Source: Ashinkailepas kermadecensis (lineage: Eukaryota; Arthropoda; Thecostraca; Neolepadidae). From it: DNA of 64,000 bases. The notes below the pieces were generated by a model. The model searched no databases and was not told where the DNA came from. It was given only the letters and a program-made list of their open reading frames with translations. Shown in pieces: positions 31,701 to 43,346 of the stretch. The DNA is taken from the NCBI GenBank assembly GCA_034440615.1, contig JAOTOM010005127.1, positions 496,001 through 560,000 of the forward strand, in the 5' to 3' direction. A program made the translations under genes and the position numbers. Positions within the stretch are counted from its first letter, which is position 1. Each line of letters opens with the position of its first letter.

Positions 31701-33224
31701 GTTCCACTCCTTCAGGGGGAAGTCCTGGTTATGCCACTGAATGAGCTCATAACTTGTGTATAGTTAGCGAGCATTTATAAGGCAAATGATAAAAGCGGAT
31801 GTTGTGTGGAGATTGCTATCTTTTCTCACAAATGTTTCACATTTATCCGTACATTTTGATCCGCTACCAACACAGAATCTCTTGCAGTGAAGGAGGTTAG
31901 TTGCAGTCGAGGGTTCTGCCATAGGGGAGGGGAGGAAGTTGGACACCCGTTCAACCCACTTCTCGGAGTGAGTGAAACACAATGTATATCGTCCCACACA
32001 CCTTTGCGGAGGTGGCCCATGAGCTTTCGACATATGGGCCCATCATCGCTACGTGCCCACGGCGTGGAAGGGCCGTGTTTTCACATATTTCTGATTGCGG
32101 GCCAAAGCTGAAAACCTAGAGGCAGTCCAATGCGCTTCCTGACTCAGTCACCGCGGGGGAGAGGCGGGGGACGTTTCCCCTTGCCGTGAGGAGGGTGGGA
32201 AGGGTGTCGCTCCCCTGACCTTTAAGGAGGCCCCTGCTCGGGAATACAAAGCACATTTGAAGTGTGGTCTTCATGAGACGGCTTCACACTGAAAATCACT
32301 AGAAATCAGGAACATATAATGTAAGCCATAGCTAATGTTCATAACTATCTCCACAAAGATCCCATATACTTTTGTTCAAGGCCATTGCTTTGGGGATCCT
32401 TGTATTTTGTCATAATGTGAAGGATGCTACCGCGTTCATTGGTGGAATATTGCATGTACTTCAGGGATGCACGGCTATTGCTTGCAAGAGGCCCTGAAAA
32501 CATTCAAGGGTGCTTTCTCATTTGGTTCTATGTTAGCACTTACCGGCCCAGGGTAAGTGCTCTCGAGGATACGAGAGCTACTCGTCTTGAGCCGAGTAGC
32601 CTCCTATCTCGACATTTCATTTAAGGTCGCGATTACTGACCTGATGTCCTGACAGGGACCTATTCGCCGGTAACACTCCACCCATAACACGACAAACAAG
32701 TTAAAGCCCACAGCGAAGCTCGTTTTGGTGTCGCAGTTGTCTCGGTAGTATATAAGTCAACTAGGACAGAGATACGCCTTGATGTGCATAGTTAATAAAT
32801 ATGTCAGCCATGTTTCAGGCTAGTTGCTCCATTACTCATTCGTGTTTACGGAAGTGAAGTATCGGGTTCAATGTAGGAAAAGCTGAGATGAGATGAAAGA
32901 GTATATTCAGAGCCTGGATGAAATGGATTCATGGCATCCACGTCAATTATACAAAGCTGGCTTTCGTACGACCACGCATGAACCGACATACTGGGCACAA
33001 AACAGGCACTTTGTTCTTCGACCCGGCACTGCGGTACCTACTATGCATCGAACATGCGTGATGCCCCCTGCGGTCACATCAACCATTAGTTTGCTATGAT
33101 CTGATGGGTGCCTAACATCTGATGGGACAGGATTTCAGCTGTTTGTGACCCGAAATAGAAAGCTGCGGAGCGATAACTTTCAGAACACGAGGTAGCTTCA
33201 GCCGGCGGCAGTTCTCTGGTCGAC
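31701..33224. other. No gene recognised
   Basis: Contains a dispersed repeat (about 32150-32320) resembling 28085-28262, sharing GGCTTCACACTGA and the GTCGC/CCCCTGAC context, and two adjacent small hairpins at about 32557-32605. No exon was supported. Confidence 0.5.
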
Positions 33225-33267
33225 TGTGTATGGCTGGCGGACACCGCGGAGTTCTACGATCTTTCCA

Positions 33268-33516
33268 CGCAAGATGGTAACATCCATCCTCCCTATGGTA
33301 AACACAAGCATAGAGTGGTACTCGAGGGCCATTGGGCTGAATATCAGGGTGGCCAATATTTGCAAGGAACTTGGGGTGGGGTTCTTGGATTTGTGGGGGG
33401 ACTTTTGGGGGAGGACTGAAATGTTTGCATTGGATGGGTTACATTTGAGCAAGAGAGGAGTTGAATTGCTCAGCAATAGGTATGAGGAAGCTCTCAATAG
33501 GAAACAGGGAGACTAG
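33268..33516 (+). pseudogene. LINE ORF1 fragment: SGNH-esterase C-terminus
   Basis: The frame encodes ELGVGFLDLWGDFWGRTEMF and then DGLHLSKRGVELLSNRYEEA. DGLHLS carries the Asp and His of block V of SGNH/GDSL esterases, the domain found in ORF1 of CR1/L2-group LINEs. The N-terminal Ser block is absent, so this is only the domain's end. It sits about 70 bp before the ORF2 start, the usual LINE order. Confidence 0.75.
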
Positions 33517-33583
33517 GCAGGTCATGGGGGGATGTAGCTGATAAAGAGAGAAGTCTTGCAAGAAAGGGAAGGAATAGTTTATC

Positions 33584-34367
33584 ATGTTTTACGTTAATGC
33601 CAGAAGTGTTCGGAATAAAATTGGGGAACTACATGCATATATGTTGTCTGAAAAGCTAGATTTGGTATGCATAACAGAGGCAGGGTTATGAAAGCATTTT
33701 TGGAGACAACTTGCAAGAATTTGAATTGACAAGCTACAACATGCATGCTTATCAAATGAAGGCAAGGATAGGAAGAGGTATACTCTTGTATGTCAGACAA
33801 GTAATGAAATGTCATTCCATAGATGATAGTGTACATAATGAAGGAATATAATCGTTGGGGTTAGATATAATTCTGAAGAATGGAACAAAATTTAGGATTG
33901 GGGCATTCTATAGACCTCCAGACCAGGATGAAAACATGGACAGGTTGATGCAGGAAGAAATAAGTAGGAGAGCACAGGAGAGAATTGTTTTGTTGGGGGA
34001 TTTTAACATAATAGGATTGGGAAGCAAAACTATAGGTCTAAACATATCAGGAAGAAGTTTCATGGATTGTTTTGAGGACAATTTCTTCTTTCAAATGATA
34101 CATGAACCTACAAGAGAAAATGAAATATTAGATCTTGTGCTTACTAATGAGGAAAATTTTGTACAAAACGTGAACATAGGAGAGACCTTGCGTAATAGTG
34201 ATCACAACATTATACGTTTCTCATTGAATGTTGGAAATGTAGGAACCAATAAGACATTAATAAAAAAATTTGCTAAAGGGAATCACAAGAAGTTCAGGAT
34301 CTTCCTGAATGAAATTAATTGGGAGGACTTATTGAAAGGCTTAGATGCTTATGAAATGTGGAGATAA
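33584..34367 (+). pseudogene. LINE ORF2 endonuclease (APE type), interrupted
   Basis: The sequence starts MFYVNARSVRNKIGELHAYM. It shows the exonuclease/endonuclease/phosphatase fold motifs: CITEA (catalytic Glu region, followed by an early stop at about 33690), GAFYRPP, LLGDFN and SDHNIIRF (catalytic SDH). The enzyme nicks target DNA to prime reverse transcription. At least two stops (near 33690 and 33850) and a terminator at 34365 break the frame. Confidence 0.85.
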
Positions 34368-35135
34368 AATATAAACTATTTCAAGATCAGGATAGGTTCA
34401 TTCCAAATAGGCAAATTAGATTAACCAGGGTTAAGCACCCTTCATGGCTGACCGGGGAAGTAAAGCATTTATTGGAGTCAAAGAAACAGGCATTCAAGAA
34501 ACTAAAATATGCTAACTCTGAGGTAAACCTCAAATCATATAAAATAGCTAGAAATAAAGTTAGGTGTGTTAGGGCATCCACAAGACTGGCTGAAATCAAA
34601 TTAGCTCAGGAATGCTCAGCAAGTAATGCAATGCAAGTAATGTATAAAAGCAAGGAAGTCATGAAAAAACTGTACTTAACATATGTGCAACCCCACTTAG
34701 AATATTCTGTACAAGCTTGGAGCCCCTACCTAGAAAAAGACAGACAAGTTAGAGAGAGTGCAGCGCAAAGCAACTAGACTCATCAATAGAATAGGTAATT
34801 ATAATATAGAGAAAGGCTTGTGACATTAGATATGTACTCACTCAAGTATAGGAGACTACGGGGGGGACATGATTGAAATGTACAAAATTGCTAAGGGACT
34901 AGATCAGGTCAATTTAAATGACGCTCTTCAGCTTAGAGTATCACATAGGGGTCATCAATTCAGGTTAGACAAGTTAAGGTGTCGGACAGTTAAGCGACAA
35001 CAGGTCTTCAGTCAAAGGGTTGTTGATCAGTGGAATGGGCTGCCTGCTGATGTTGTAGGCAGTTCCTCATCGAATGTATTTAAAAGTAGGGTGGATAAAT
35101 TTTTTAGACAGGATAATCTTGTTTTTCAGTTCTAA
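34358..35135 (+). pseudogene. LINE ORF2: linker joined to RT C-terminus
   Basis: HPSWLTGEVKHLLESKKQAF aligns with KPAWLTPDVMKAIKAKKGAF of the intact RT. After AEIKLAQECSASNAMQV the text switches to MYKSKEVMKKLYLTYVQPHL, which aligns with the region after FADD. Further frameshifts lie near 34775 and 34860. The final frame (34869-35135) ends in VVDQWNGLPADVVGSSSSNV and a terminal stop. Confidence 0.85.
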
Positions 35136-35374
35136 TTTGTGATGGATGGGAAGAGATGCATGTTAAGTAGGTGTGCATGGCACAGACCCCTTTAAGCGGG
35201 CATGGATGTAGTTTGAGGATTATTGATAGGGCATGCAATCCACATGTGTTGAGGGAGATCGGGGGAATAGGGCTGGAAAGTTGGGGTGGATGGGCATTGA
35301 TGGGTGTGTGGGATGTTAGAGGACTGGTTCTTCGGGATGTGGGATGGTTGTGGAGGGTCTTTTTACTAGGTTTA

Positions 35375-36264
35375 GAGATAAAGACATAAAGACATAAAAG
35401 ATCAGTGCAAATATGAGCCACAAGGGCCCTTCTTGGTTGCACTCTGTACACTGAACCAGTTGTCCACCAAATGTGTTGATCAACTCTCCCTGGAATACAG
35501 AAAAACAACCCCCTTATAATGATTGTCTATGCTGTTCTTAAAGATGTTCAGTGTGTTGCTACTGACAATGGTTTCTGGCAGCTGGTTCCAGTGTTCTACT
35601 ACCCTGTTGGTGAAGAAGGACTGTCTTAGCCTTGTCCTGCTGTGATTAACTTTAATTTTGAATCTATGACCTCGAATTGCATCATTTCTGTTAAATTCAA
35701 ACAGTTCCCTGAGATAACCCTGTTCCTGACCATGAACAAATTTAAAGACCTCGATTAGATCTCCTCTCAGCCTTGTATATCTAAGTGAAAACATATTCAG
35801 TTTCTTCAATCTTTCCTCATATACCAGGTTGCCTATACCATTCACCATTTTTGTTGCCCTCTTTTATACTCTCTCTAACCGCCAACAATCTTTTTCATAA
35901 CTAGGGGACCAAGCTTGGACGCAATATTCCAGATGTGGCCTGACATATGCACAGTAAAGCTTCCTGATGACTTCCTCACTTTTGTATGATACATTCCTAT
36001 TTATTGCCCCAAGCATTCTTAGTGCCTTCTTCCTGGCTTCTTTGGTCTGTTCTGATGCCCCCAATTTTGTGTTCAAAATAACACCTAAGTCCTTCTCCTG
36101 CTGAGGCACAGATAATACTTGGCCACCCATCAAGTATGGAGCCTTGATATGCTGCCTACCTACATGCATGATTTTGCACTTATCAAAATTAAATTTCATT
36201 TGCCATTTTTCTGACCACTTCACAAGCTCGTCTAGGTCTTTCTGCAGCAAGACCTGCTCATTTC
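35375..36264 (-). mobile_element. CR1/L2-group LINE (subfamily A) fragment nested in another LINE
   Basis: The minus strand carries RT residues about 412 to the end, without FADD, very similar to the copy at 21259 (VLLQKDLDELVKWSEKWQMK). One in-frame nonsense change (CAA to TAA) lies at 35864-35866. The 3' end is CTTTTATGTCTTTATGTCTT. AGGTTTA occurs on both sides (35368-35374 and 36265-36271), consistent with a 7-bp target duplication inside the 3' UTR of the 33.2-kb LINE. Confidence 0.85.
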
Positions 36265-36271
36265 AGGTTTA

Positions 36272-36605
36272 AATTATCTTCCATTTGCAGACTGAACTGG
36301 ATGGGCCATTGGGTCTCTTATTGAGTCTGGGCGCTTTATAACTTTATATAGGGTGTACCTAGCAGTGGATTCAGCACCTTCCTTCGGGATGTGATACTGA
36401 TGAGATTGTCTATGGTAGCACAAGGGGAGTGTGTTATGCAATAGCAAGTGAATTGGTGCTAGATAGGCTGTGATATATAGCTTCCTAGGAACTTGAGATA
36501 AGGGATTGATTAGGGTGAGAGTATGTACATTTTTAGTACCTTTTCCAGACAGGCTTAACCCAGATGGACCCCTGTGGTGGCTCTTATTAAGCCTTTATGA
36601 CTTGG
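36272..36605 (+). mobile_element. LINE 3' UTR segment
   Basis: The stretch from about 36310 matches the subfamily A 3' UTR: GGTGTACCTAGCAGTGGATT, CACCTTCCTTCGGGATGTGA and GGCTTAACCCAGATGGACCC, ending TTATTAAGCCTTTATGACTT. The first 40 bp may be the resumed end of the 33.2-kb copy. Confidence 0.8.
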
Positions 36606-36609
36606 CATT

Positions 36610-37240
36610 TGGTGTTGTCAGGAGCTAGCGCATCAACGCAAGGGCATGTCTTTTGAGTACGCTATCAACTCGTCTCCATCCCAACTCTCGCAACACCGAT
36701 GTCACATGTTCACGTCGGCCTAAGCCACTCATGATACGAGCACTAACATTGATGGCCTTTGGTTTTTCTACGCCGCAGTGCAGCTTCCCCAGACACCGAT
36801 GCAGTATCGAGCATGCCGAAAGATTGTCGCTTCGATGAGCATGCGCTTTGTGCCTTTGGCACCCTGTGGCACATTCTAGCCAGGCCGACAAATAGCATGC
36901 AACATCGTTGAACGATTGTGGGGATGTGCTTGTCCCATTTCAGATGAGGACTGATGGTAACACCTGGGGCCTCGACACCGAAATAAATTGAAATTTCGTC
37001 GCTTCCGAACTGAACTGAAAAGTTGGTGTCGGACCATGAGCAGGGTTGGAGTAAAGGGCAGGGCATAGCATTCTCACTGGATGAAGGAAGGCCAGGTGAA
37101 TAGCAATGCGTAGGAGGGTACATTCACCAGCATATCCTTCCCCAGTGTACACATTGTATTTAACGTTTGGTATGTGTGGAGTCGAGGGAATTGGGAGGGA
37201 ACGTCCACCCATAAAGTCAACGCATTAGATGAGGTTATGA
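36610..37240 (-). pseudogene. Remnant of a second LINE clade: RT C-terminal region
   Basis: Minus-strand frames read GVTISPHLKWDKHIPTIVQ and, after frameshifts, SARIMSGLGRREHVTSVLRE then LGWRRVDSVLKRHAL. These correspond to the post-FADD LGVTID..W..HI block and the C-terminal RAARI..G..RR.HV..VL..LGW block of Jockey-like or related LINEs. It is clearly different from the CR1/L2 copies. Too decayed to assign to a family. Confidence 0.7.
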
Positions 37241-38083
37241 GAAAAAGGGTATTTTCCGGTTAAAAGGCAATTAGGCGCTCCACAAGGTTACGCCGAAGGT
37301 AAACTTTTCGGAAATTCAGTAATATACTTGTGGGGCACAAGTACGGTTGTCAGACGGCTTTGAGCAATATTTCATGTATTACAACAAGACACATCCAAAA
37401 CGTACCAGTCACTTACAGTTCTTGATTAAATAAACTGCAGCACGTGTCGGCCAGACTGGCCGCGCCGGCACGTGTCTTACAACATGTTGCTCAGGCACGT
37501 GCCCCACAGGTGGCACGGTCGGTGCTCGGTCTCGGGCCCAGCTCGGTGGACAGATGCGTGCTCATTCGTCCCACACGGCTAGGACAAGTCGACTGTACTC
37601 GAAGACCGCCTGTACCCCGCCCTCCCCGCCACAAACCGCAGACCGGTGCCGCCGTTGAGAGCCGCAGTCACCTGCAACAGTTGGATTGTCGTTAAGCACT
37701 ATCCTAGAGCAAGACAGATCCCCAGCCAGAGACTACGCAGCACTAAACTATAGGTTCTAGCTACCACCTGGCAGTGACGAAATATATGACACATTACTTT
37801 GTTAGTTCACTTTTCCCACCTTCACTATTTTGGAGCATACCCCAGTGACCAGACCTGACAGCGACGTGAAACTGCACATTTTTGGAAGACAACGGGCTCT
37901 GCAACATATTCTGGCTATTCCGCTATGATTGTTGGGCTGGAATTATAAACAGGGAAGCAAAAACCAGTTTTTATTCTCACCTAATCTCGTGACCTGGCCC
38001 ATGGTCACCCAAATTATGGTTGCGTTTTCCTTGGATAAATATCTGCACATAGATGTGCAAAACGAGTAAGCATTTTCGAAGCC
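37241..38083. other. No confirmed gene; CpG-rich patch at 37440-37690
   Basis: The patch is GC- and CpG-rich with several CACGTG-like sites (GGCACGTGTC, AGGCACGTGCC). It has an 83-codon frame lacking an ATG start or clear splice sites. It may be regulatory or a fragment of an exon; I cannot support either. Confidence 0.35.
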
Positions 38084-38158
38084 CTGGTTTGACAGCTCTC
38101 AGAGAGCTGTCAAACCAGCTACCCTAAAATGAGACTTCGATAAGAAGTCTCATTTTAG
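38084..38158. repeat. Two adjacent perfect hairpins
   Basis: The first has 17-bp arms with a 1-nt loop (CTGGTTTGACAGCTCTC and its complement, 38084-38118). The second has 15-bp arms with a 5-nt loop (CTAAAATGAGACTTC and its complement, 38124-38158). A third copy of CTAAAATGAGAAG follows at 38168. Confidence 0.92.
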
Positions 38159-38693
38159 ATGAGAAGACTAAAATGAGAAGCGCTGACGACTTTGACATCG
38201 TCTAGCTCATGTGGTGGTCATGGGAGGTAGTGCCCCTCAGGGAATACATTGTTGTCCTTATCCCCAATATTGCAAACGTGGCAACACATGGACACCATAG
38301 CCTGCTATTCAGTGCTTTCCCGAGTCCGAAAAATAACACGTATGCCTTGGAGGCATGCATTTGAAAAATGTGCACCGGAACCTTCATCATGCAGCGACGA
38401 ATATCTGACCCGGTGCACCTGTGGACATATCAAATTGTAGCTCACTCTACCTTGTAGCTCACTCCCATAATCATTCCAGGTTTACTATACATACAAACAT
38501 TGGCGTATGTAGGGGTCTTTGGGTCGTGCCCCTCCATCCCTTAGGCGCAAAAGGCCGGTTTACTGGCTCACAGGGCGCCGAAGGCACAAGTGCTGTCCTA
38601 CAAGTGGTGTGCCCAAAGCTTGGCTGGGTGTCCCAGATGGATGGAGGATGTCCCCGACCTGAAAACAAAAATCCGTACCGAAGGTCTGAAAGG

Positions 38694-38871
38694 CGCGATG
38701 ATGGCCGAGTAGTTAGGATGTTGAGTTCTGGATACAAAGGTTCTGAGTTCAACACTAGCACCGCTCGGGACATTTCCTAATCCCGCGGCCCACCGGCGAA
38801 ATAGTGTGGGTGGCGCTATTAGCCGTGATTGTGCATAAAGTGCGTCGTTAACCACCCAATAAGCCAAAAAA
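38694..38871 (+). mobile_element. SINE family D (tRNA-Leu/Ser-like head)
   Basis: The head GATGGCCGAGTAGTTAGGAT resembles a class II (Leu/Ser) tRNA 5' region. A weak B box (GAGTTCAACAC) follows, then the tail GTGCGTCGTTAACCACCC and an A run. Near-duplicate flanks AAGGTCTGAAAGG (38681) and AAGGTCCGAAGGT (38872) act as a decayed target duplication. Confidence 0.75.
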
Positions 38872-39188
38872 AAGGTCCGAAGGTGTGCGCCGTAGATCTA
38901 CATTACGATCCCAAGGCCTGAAATGCCTTCCATGAACTGAAGGTGCACCCCCATGATTGCATTATTTTTCAAAGATTTTCAGCGGGTCCGAGCGCTGCTC
39001 TCTCCTCCCATGTATTTTGCATTGACCAAGTGTGATTGGTAATTGATATATCTATGTTATCGCTGGAATATTTGAAACCAGGTGTATATGATTAACTGAC
39101 GAAATTGTTTCCTTCGCTGTGAAACTATTGCAAAATTATGTTTTATGGGATTATCATATCATGAATTATGTTTTTTTAAATCATTTAA

Positions 39189-40139
39189 CACGCGCCCTGG
39201 AGGGCCTCTGAAAATTATGCGCACCGGAGGGGGGGGCGGATTCCGCCCCCCCCCCCCCCCTAAGATCTCGGCTCCTAGGAAAGCTGGAGGAACGAAATTC
39301 ACATGGTGGATTGGGTACGGTAGTGAACTCTATTGTGTGCAAATTTCATGACCTTAGGTCAATATCTTCAAGGTCAAATGAGGTCAAATTGGCAAAATTT
39401 GCTGGTTTTGTGTGGCTTGGCTTGTCATCGTTATGGATCGCTGTGTTTGTGTTTAAATGCCTCAAAATGGGCATCCGTGATGTTTTGGACATTACTAATG
39501 ATGCAATGCAGATGCTAGACCCAACATTTGACCTCAGGTCACCTATGTAGTACCACTTTGTCAGGTCAGTTACCTGTTCCAGTTACCGGAACCGGGCCGC
39601 CCGCCCGACTGCTCCGTCGGGCAGCTCGGAGCAATCGGCTTCGTGAAGAAAGGAGTGAAGTGCATGAATAAAGTATGGAAAAGTACATGAATAAAATATG
39701 GAAACGCAATGACAAACAGTACAAATTACAAACAGTAATGCATTTATGACAACATTCCAGTTGATCAAGTTTGGTTCCATTAACCTGTCATGAACTTGAC
39801 CTGACTTGACCTCGGTCACCTAACATGACTTTGAAGCTATATAGCATACAAATATACATCAAACAACTCGCTAGTGTTGCCAAGAACACTTCCCCTTTGC
39901 GAGTATACGGGAAGCGCATCAGCGCTGATTTTTGTGGTCTGGCGCTATAATTGTTTTACTTTAACGGTCCCTAACTTGAAAAAAATCGGCCGATTTCCAT
40001 TTTTCTTGCTTTAAGCGACTCATTGTTCATTTCTAAGCAGGTACGCAGAAAATCGCGCATATCGACCGGTAAAATCTGCAGTTATTTGCGAAAAACCGGA
40101 GGGGTGGGCGGATTTCGCCTCCCCCCTCCAGTGCGCGTG
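39189..40139. mobile_element. piggyBac-like non-autonomous transposon (951 bp)
   Basis: The ends are CACGCGCCCTGGAGGG and CCCTCCAGTGCGCGTG, complementary except for one base, and each is bordered by TTAA (39185-39188 and 40140-40143). TTAA duplication is the mark of piggyBac elements. Sub-terminal ACCGGAGGGG...GGCGGATT segments form a second inverted pair. No transposase frame exists inside. Confidence 0.8.
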
Positions 40140-40143
40140 TTAA

Positions 40144-42576
40144 TATGGGGTCTTTGAGTCCAGTGACTCCCTGTGCTGCGAAACGCTGACATATGAGACC
40201 CGTAGTTCATAATTTGGTAAGACGTACTATCTGGGGTCGGCCAGGAGTGTCGCATCAGGCCGACGTGGGCCCAACAGAGTTGTACTGATAGTTCTGAGGT
40301 GTTAGGTGTCGTCTGCAGAGCCCTGACCCATGACCCCGAGCGGTGGGGCGACGAGTGGGCTGCTAGTGGGAAACTGAAGGGGGATGCTGGGCTGCCGTCT
40401 CAGCCAACAAAGCAACTAATATGATTAGTTGATTGGTTAGGTATCTGTCGAATCAAGAGCACGTCGGGTGACTCATAGGTATTAGTGTCACTGACAGTGG
40501 CCATAACCTACACCGGAAGTGGGCTGAGCGCAGCGCAAGCATGAATTCTGAGCGGCAGAAAGTGAGTTGTTCTTCTTCCAGAAGAGACTACGCACCGAAA
40601 CAGTCACGGCAAGGACATGCATATTGTGCATTCAGCAGTGGCATGCATGGCGCACGGGGCAACTGTTGGGGGGCCTGGTGTACGGGGTCAAGTTTGCCTC
40701 GCATAGATGCCTGAAAATGTGGATAGTTCCACAACTGCAGTGCAGATGTCGCCCAGAAAACCTCTCTAGGGCAGAATGAGTGAATGCAAAGTATAATCCC
40801 CCTCGTTAAGTACCTACATACTTTTTCATTCTATTTTTGCTGCCAACTTCAAAATGCCCTTGAAGTATGCAGGAGAAGTTCCCTTCAGGGGTATAGCATT
40901 GTAACATTGGGAAGGCAATCGGTATTATTGCGCTTTAGGGTATTCACGAGGTAAGCTTCCATACATTTTACCTCCATGAAGCAAACAAAAGAGCCAGGAT
41001 TGGTTAGGCTAAGTAAGGTTATCATTTTTTATTTAGGAAATATTCTAAATTGGGTTTGAAATTTTACAAAAATGGTTCAATTACGTTGGGTTTTTAAATC
41101 GATGCTTTTAAGAACGAAAGATTGTTTGTATTTTACCATTTAAAAAAATCCTGATATGGGATGCCAGGCTAGGTTAGGTTAGGTCATGTTGCAATTTTGT
41201 ATTCTTTAGCATCATCTTTGTATGCTATATTACCCCCATTCAACAGTCTTCATTTCGAAAATTCGGGTTGGCAACCCCCGCCTTCTCGGCTGATTTCAAA
41301 TACGCTACTGCATGGGAATAACAAAATGATAGGAACTGAAAGCATGTCAGGGGGAGTGGTTGGTATCGCCCTGCCCTCCGACTGGTCTCCATTAGAACCG
41401 GAAAGGCTCGTCAGATGCCACGTATTTGATTTTCATAATCTTGTTCCTAACACTTCTGAGATTTGTGTAAAAGCATGACTGACAATATATGTTTTTCTTT
41501 GCTAGCCTTACGCTTTTTCCACCCCACCCCCACAACCTGCCTAGTCTCCTGACCAAGGAAAGCTTCGTAGGAGCTCCTCACACCTACTATTTAGCAGCAA
41601 AGGCACAGCCAAGCGCGGGCCCGGCCCCACCCCGTCCTTAGGAGCAAACAAATACAATAGTTGGAAGCGATTTTGAGATTTTCACAAGGCCAAAACAGAA
41701 TGTTCCGCGCTAAAAGCAGCCTCTGTTTCATGATGCGTTTTGATTGGGTGCCCCTGAACAAAATTCTCTCCGTATCCCTGTTTAGCAGCTCTACTCACTT
41801 TCAGATCAAATGAAGCCCATTTAAGGCGAGCATCTACTATCAATATACTATCCAACCAAAATCAAAATGTACTGTCTACTTTGCCACAAGAGTCATCCCC
41901 GCAAGTATACGAACGTCAACCCCTTCAGACAAAGCCCAGTTATCCCATCATTAACCCCCAGGCCCTTGAGTACCACTCGGTACTCGCTCCCACCATTGGA
42001 GGATTGGAGGATTGAAGGAATCATGTCACCATACATCTAGTCCCAGTGTCAACTATGCTGCCACTCAGGGTCTTGCATGCTTCTGCAGTTTTCTCCGACC
42101 TACCACTGCTTACATCGTTAACTTCTGCAATGACTGATACTGTTATAACACACATACCACTACTCTACAATCCGAATCCCCTCTAGCCTAATGCTAATAC
42201 TCTACTCCCCTTCTAGCCTAACACCCACAGAGGCCGCCGATCTAGAAGTCTTGCATGGGGAGCAATTACAAATATCCGATTTGGAAGAAACCTCATTAGA
42301 CATGAACATGCTTCGGGTCTGCTTAAGACAATATATCTCATAAAATGTTCTTAGATTTCGAGAAAATTTCATTCTAGTGCAAATCTTCATTCAAAATTGG
42401 TGGGGGAGACATGATCCCCTTAACCTCCCTGGATATGCTCCTGGATTATCAATATCATTAGCTTAGGCTCTCGAGAAACATTTTAGAGTCTGCCTAGCTG
42501 AGTTATTGTTACAAAACCCTCTATCCAAAGACCTAACCCTCGAATCCCATATGACGAGAAAAATAACAACTGCTCA
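40144..42576. other. No gene recognised
   Basis: AT-rich sequence. Around 42240-42450 lies a decayed relative of the MITE family at 48667 (shared CTTAGGACAATAT and CTCATAAAATGTT-type text). No supported exon. Confidence 0.5.
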
Positions 42577-42784
42577 CAGTGGCGCAGTCAAGATTTTCCC
42601 AAGGGACGGGGCGAATCCCCCCCCCCAAAAAAAAACACAAAAAATAACGTGCTGAAAGCTTCCGGCGCAGAGCGCTCTGAAAATGTATGGTTTCGCGTGG
42701 TGAAAATCTCAACATATCGCTTCATAGGGTGTATTGTTTAGTGCTAATGGGTGCAGAGGTGGTGCCGCCTTGTCTGCGCCTCTA
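42577..42784. mobile_element. hAT-like MITE, family 1
   Basis: Starts CAGTGGCGCAGTCAAGATTT and ends TTGTCTGCGCCTCTA. Internal C and A runs and GTGGTGAAAATCTCAAC are shared with the 28.7-kb copy. The flanks AACTGCTC and AACTGCCG are a weak duplication. Confidence 0.7.
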
Positions 42785-43054
42785 ACTGCCGTGGATTGCT
42801 TTGACTGAATGTGGCTTTAGCATCCACATTCATAATGCTATGAAATATGTTCCGAACATAAGGACCTGGGCCACTCCGCCATCATTTTGATGTTAACGTA
42901 ATTGATACTGCTTTATTTAAAAAAAACATATTGCGCCAATTATGGGATCCCTTGGATCCGCCATTGACATATTAGGCTCAAAATAAGCATTTCAGCAGAT
43001 AAGTAAGGTGGTATGAACAGTTGCATTAAAAATTATGGTCGCTGAACAACCAGA

Positions 43055-43346
43055 GGCCAATTTCACTTACATCACAAGATGTGTAATCACACCGAATTTG
43101 GTGTTAATACACCTTTAGGCAATCTTATTTGATTATATTAAATTTCATAATATGCATTTAATTGCTTATATTTAATCTTATTTAATATTTAAGTAACCAA
43201 CAACTGACCGGCAGTCAGCTAACAATGACTTAAATACCTTGTTGATATAAAGAACGTGTGAGGGGTAATACTTGAAGGCTACCTAAAGGTGTATTCACGC
43301 CAAATTCGGTGTGAATACACCGCTCGTGCTGTTTGTGAAATTAGCC
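43055..43346. mobile_element. MITE with ~70-bp terminal inverted repeats (292 bp)
   Basis: The left end GGCCAATTTCAC and the right end GTGAAATTAGCC open a long inverted repeat. An inner 32-bp block (43092-43123 against about 43281-43312) is complementary at 30 positions. The AT-rich centre encodes nothing. A target duplication is not certain. Confidence 0.75.

Larger units (their letters stand above)
33225..35374 (+). mobile_element. CR1/L2-group LINE (subfamily B) with deleted RT core
   Basis: In order the copy contains the ORF1 esterase end, the ORF2 endonuclease, the endonuclease-RT linker, then a jump to the RT C-terminus and a 3' UTR. Comparison with the RT at 21259 shows that about 400 residues, including motifs A-C and FADD, are missing at about 34637. 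The 3' UTR is interrupted at 35374 by a minus-strand LINE and may resume at 36265. Confidence 0.85.

Noticed and set aside
35375..36605. Twin-priming inversion of one LINE copy
   Set aside because: The minus-strand part has its own complete 3' end and a short duplication at its borders, so two separate insertions explain it better.
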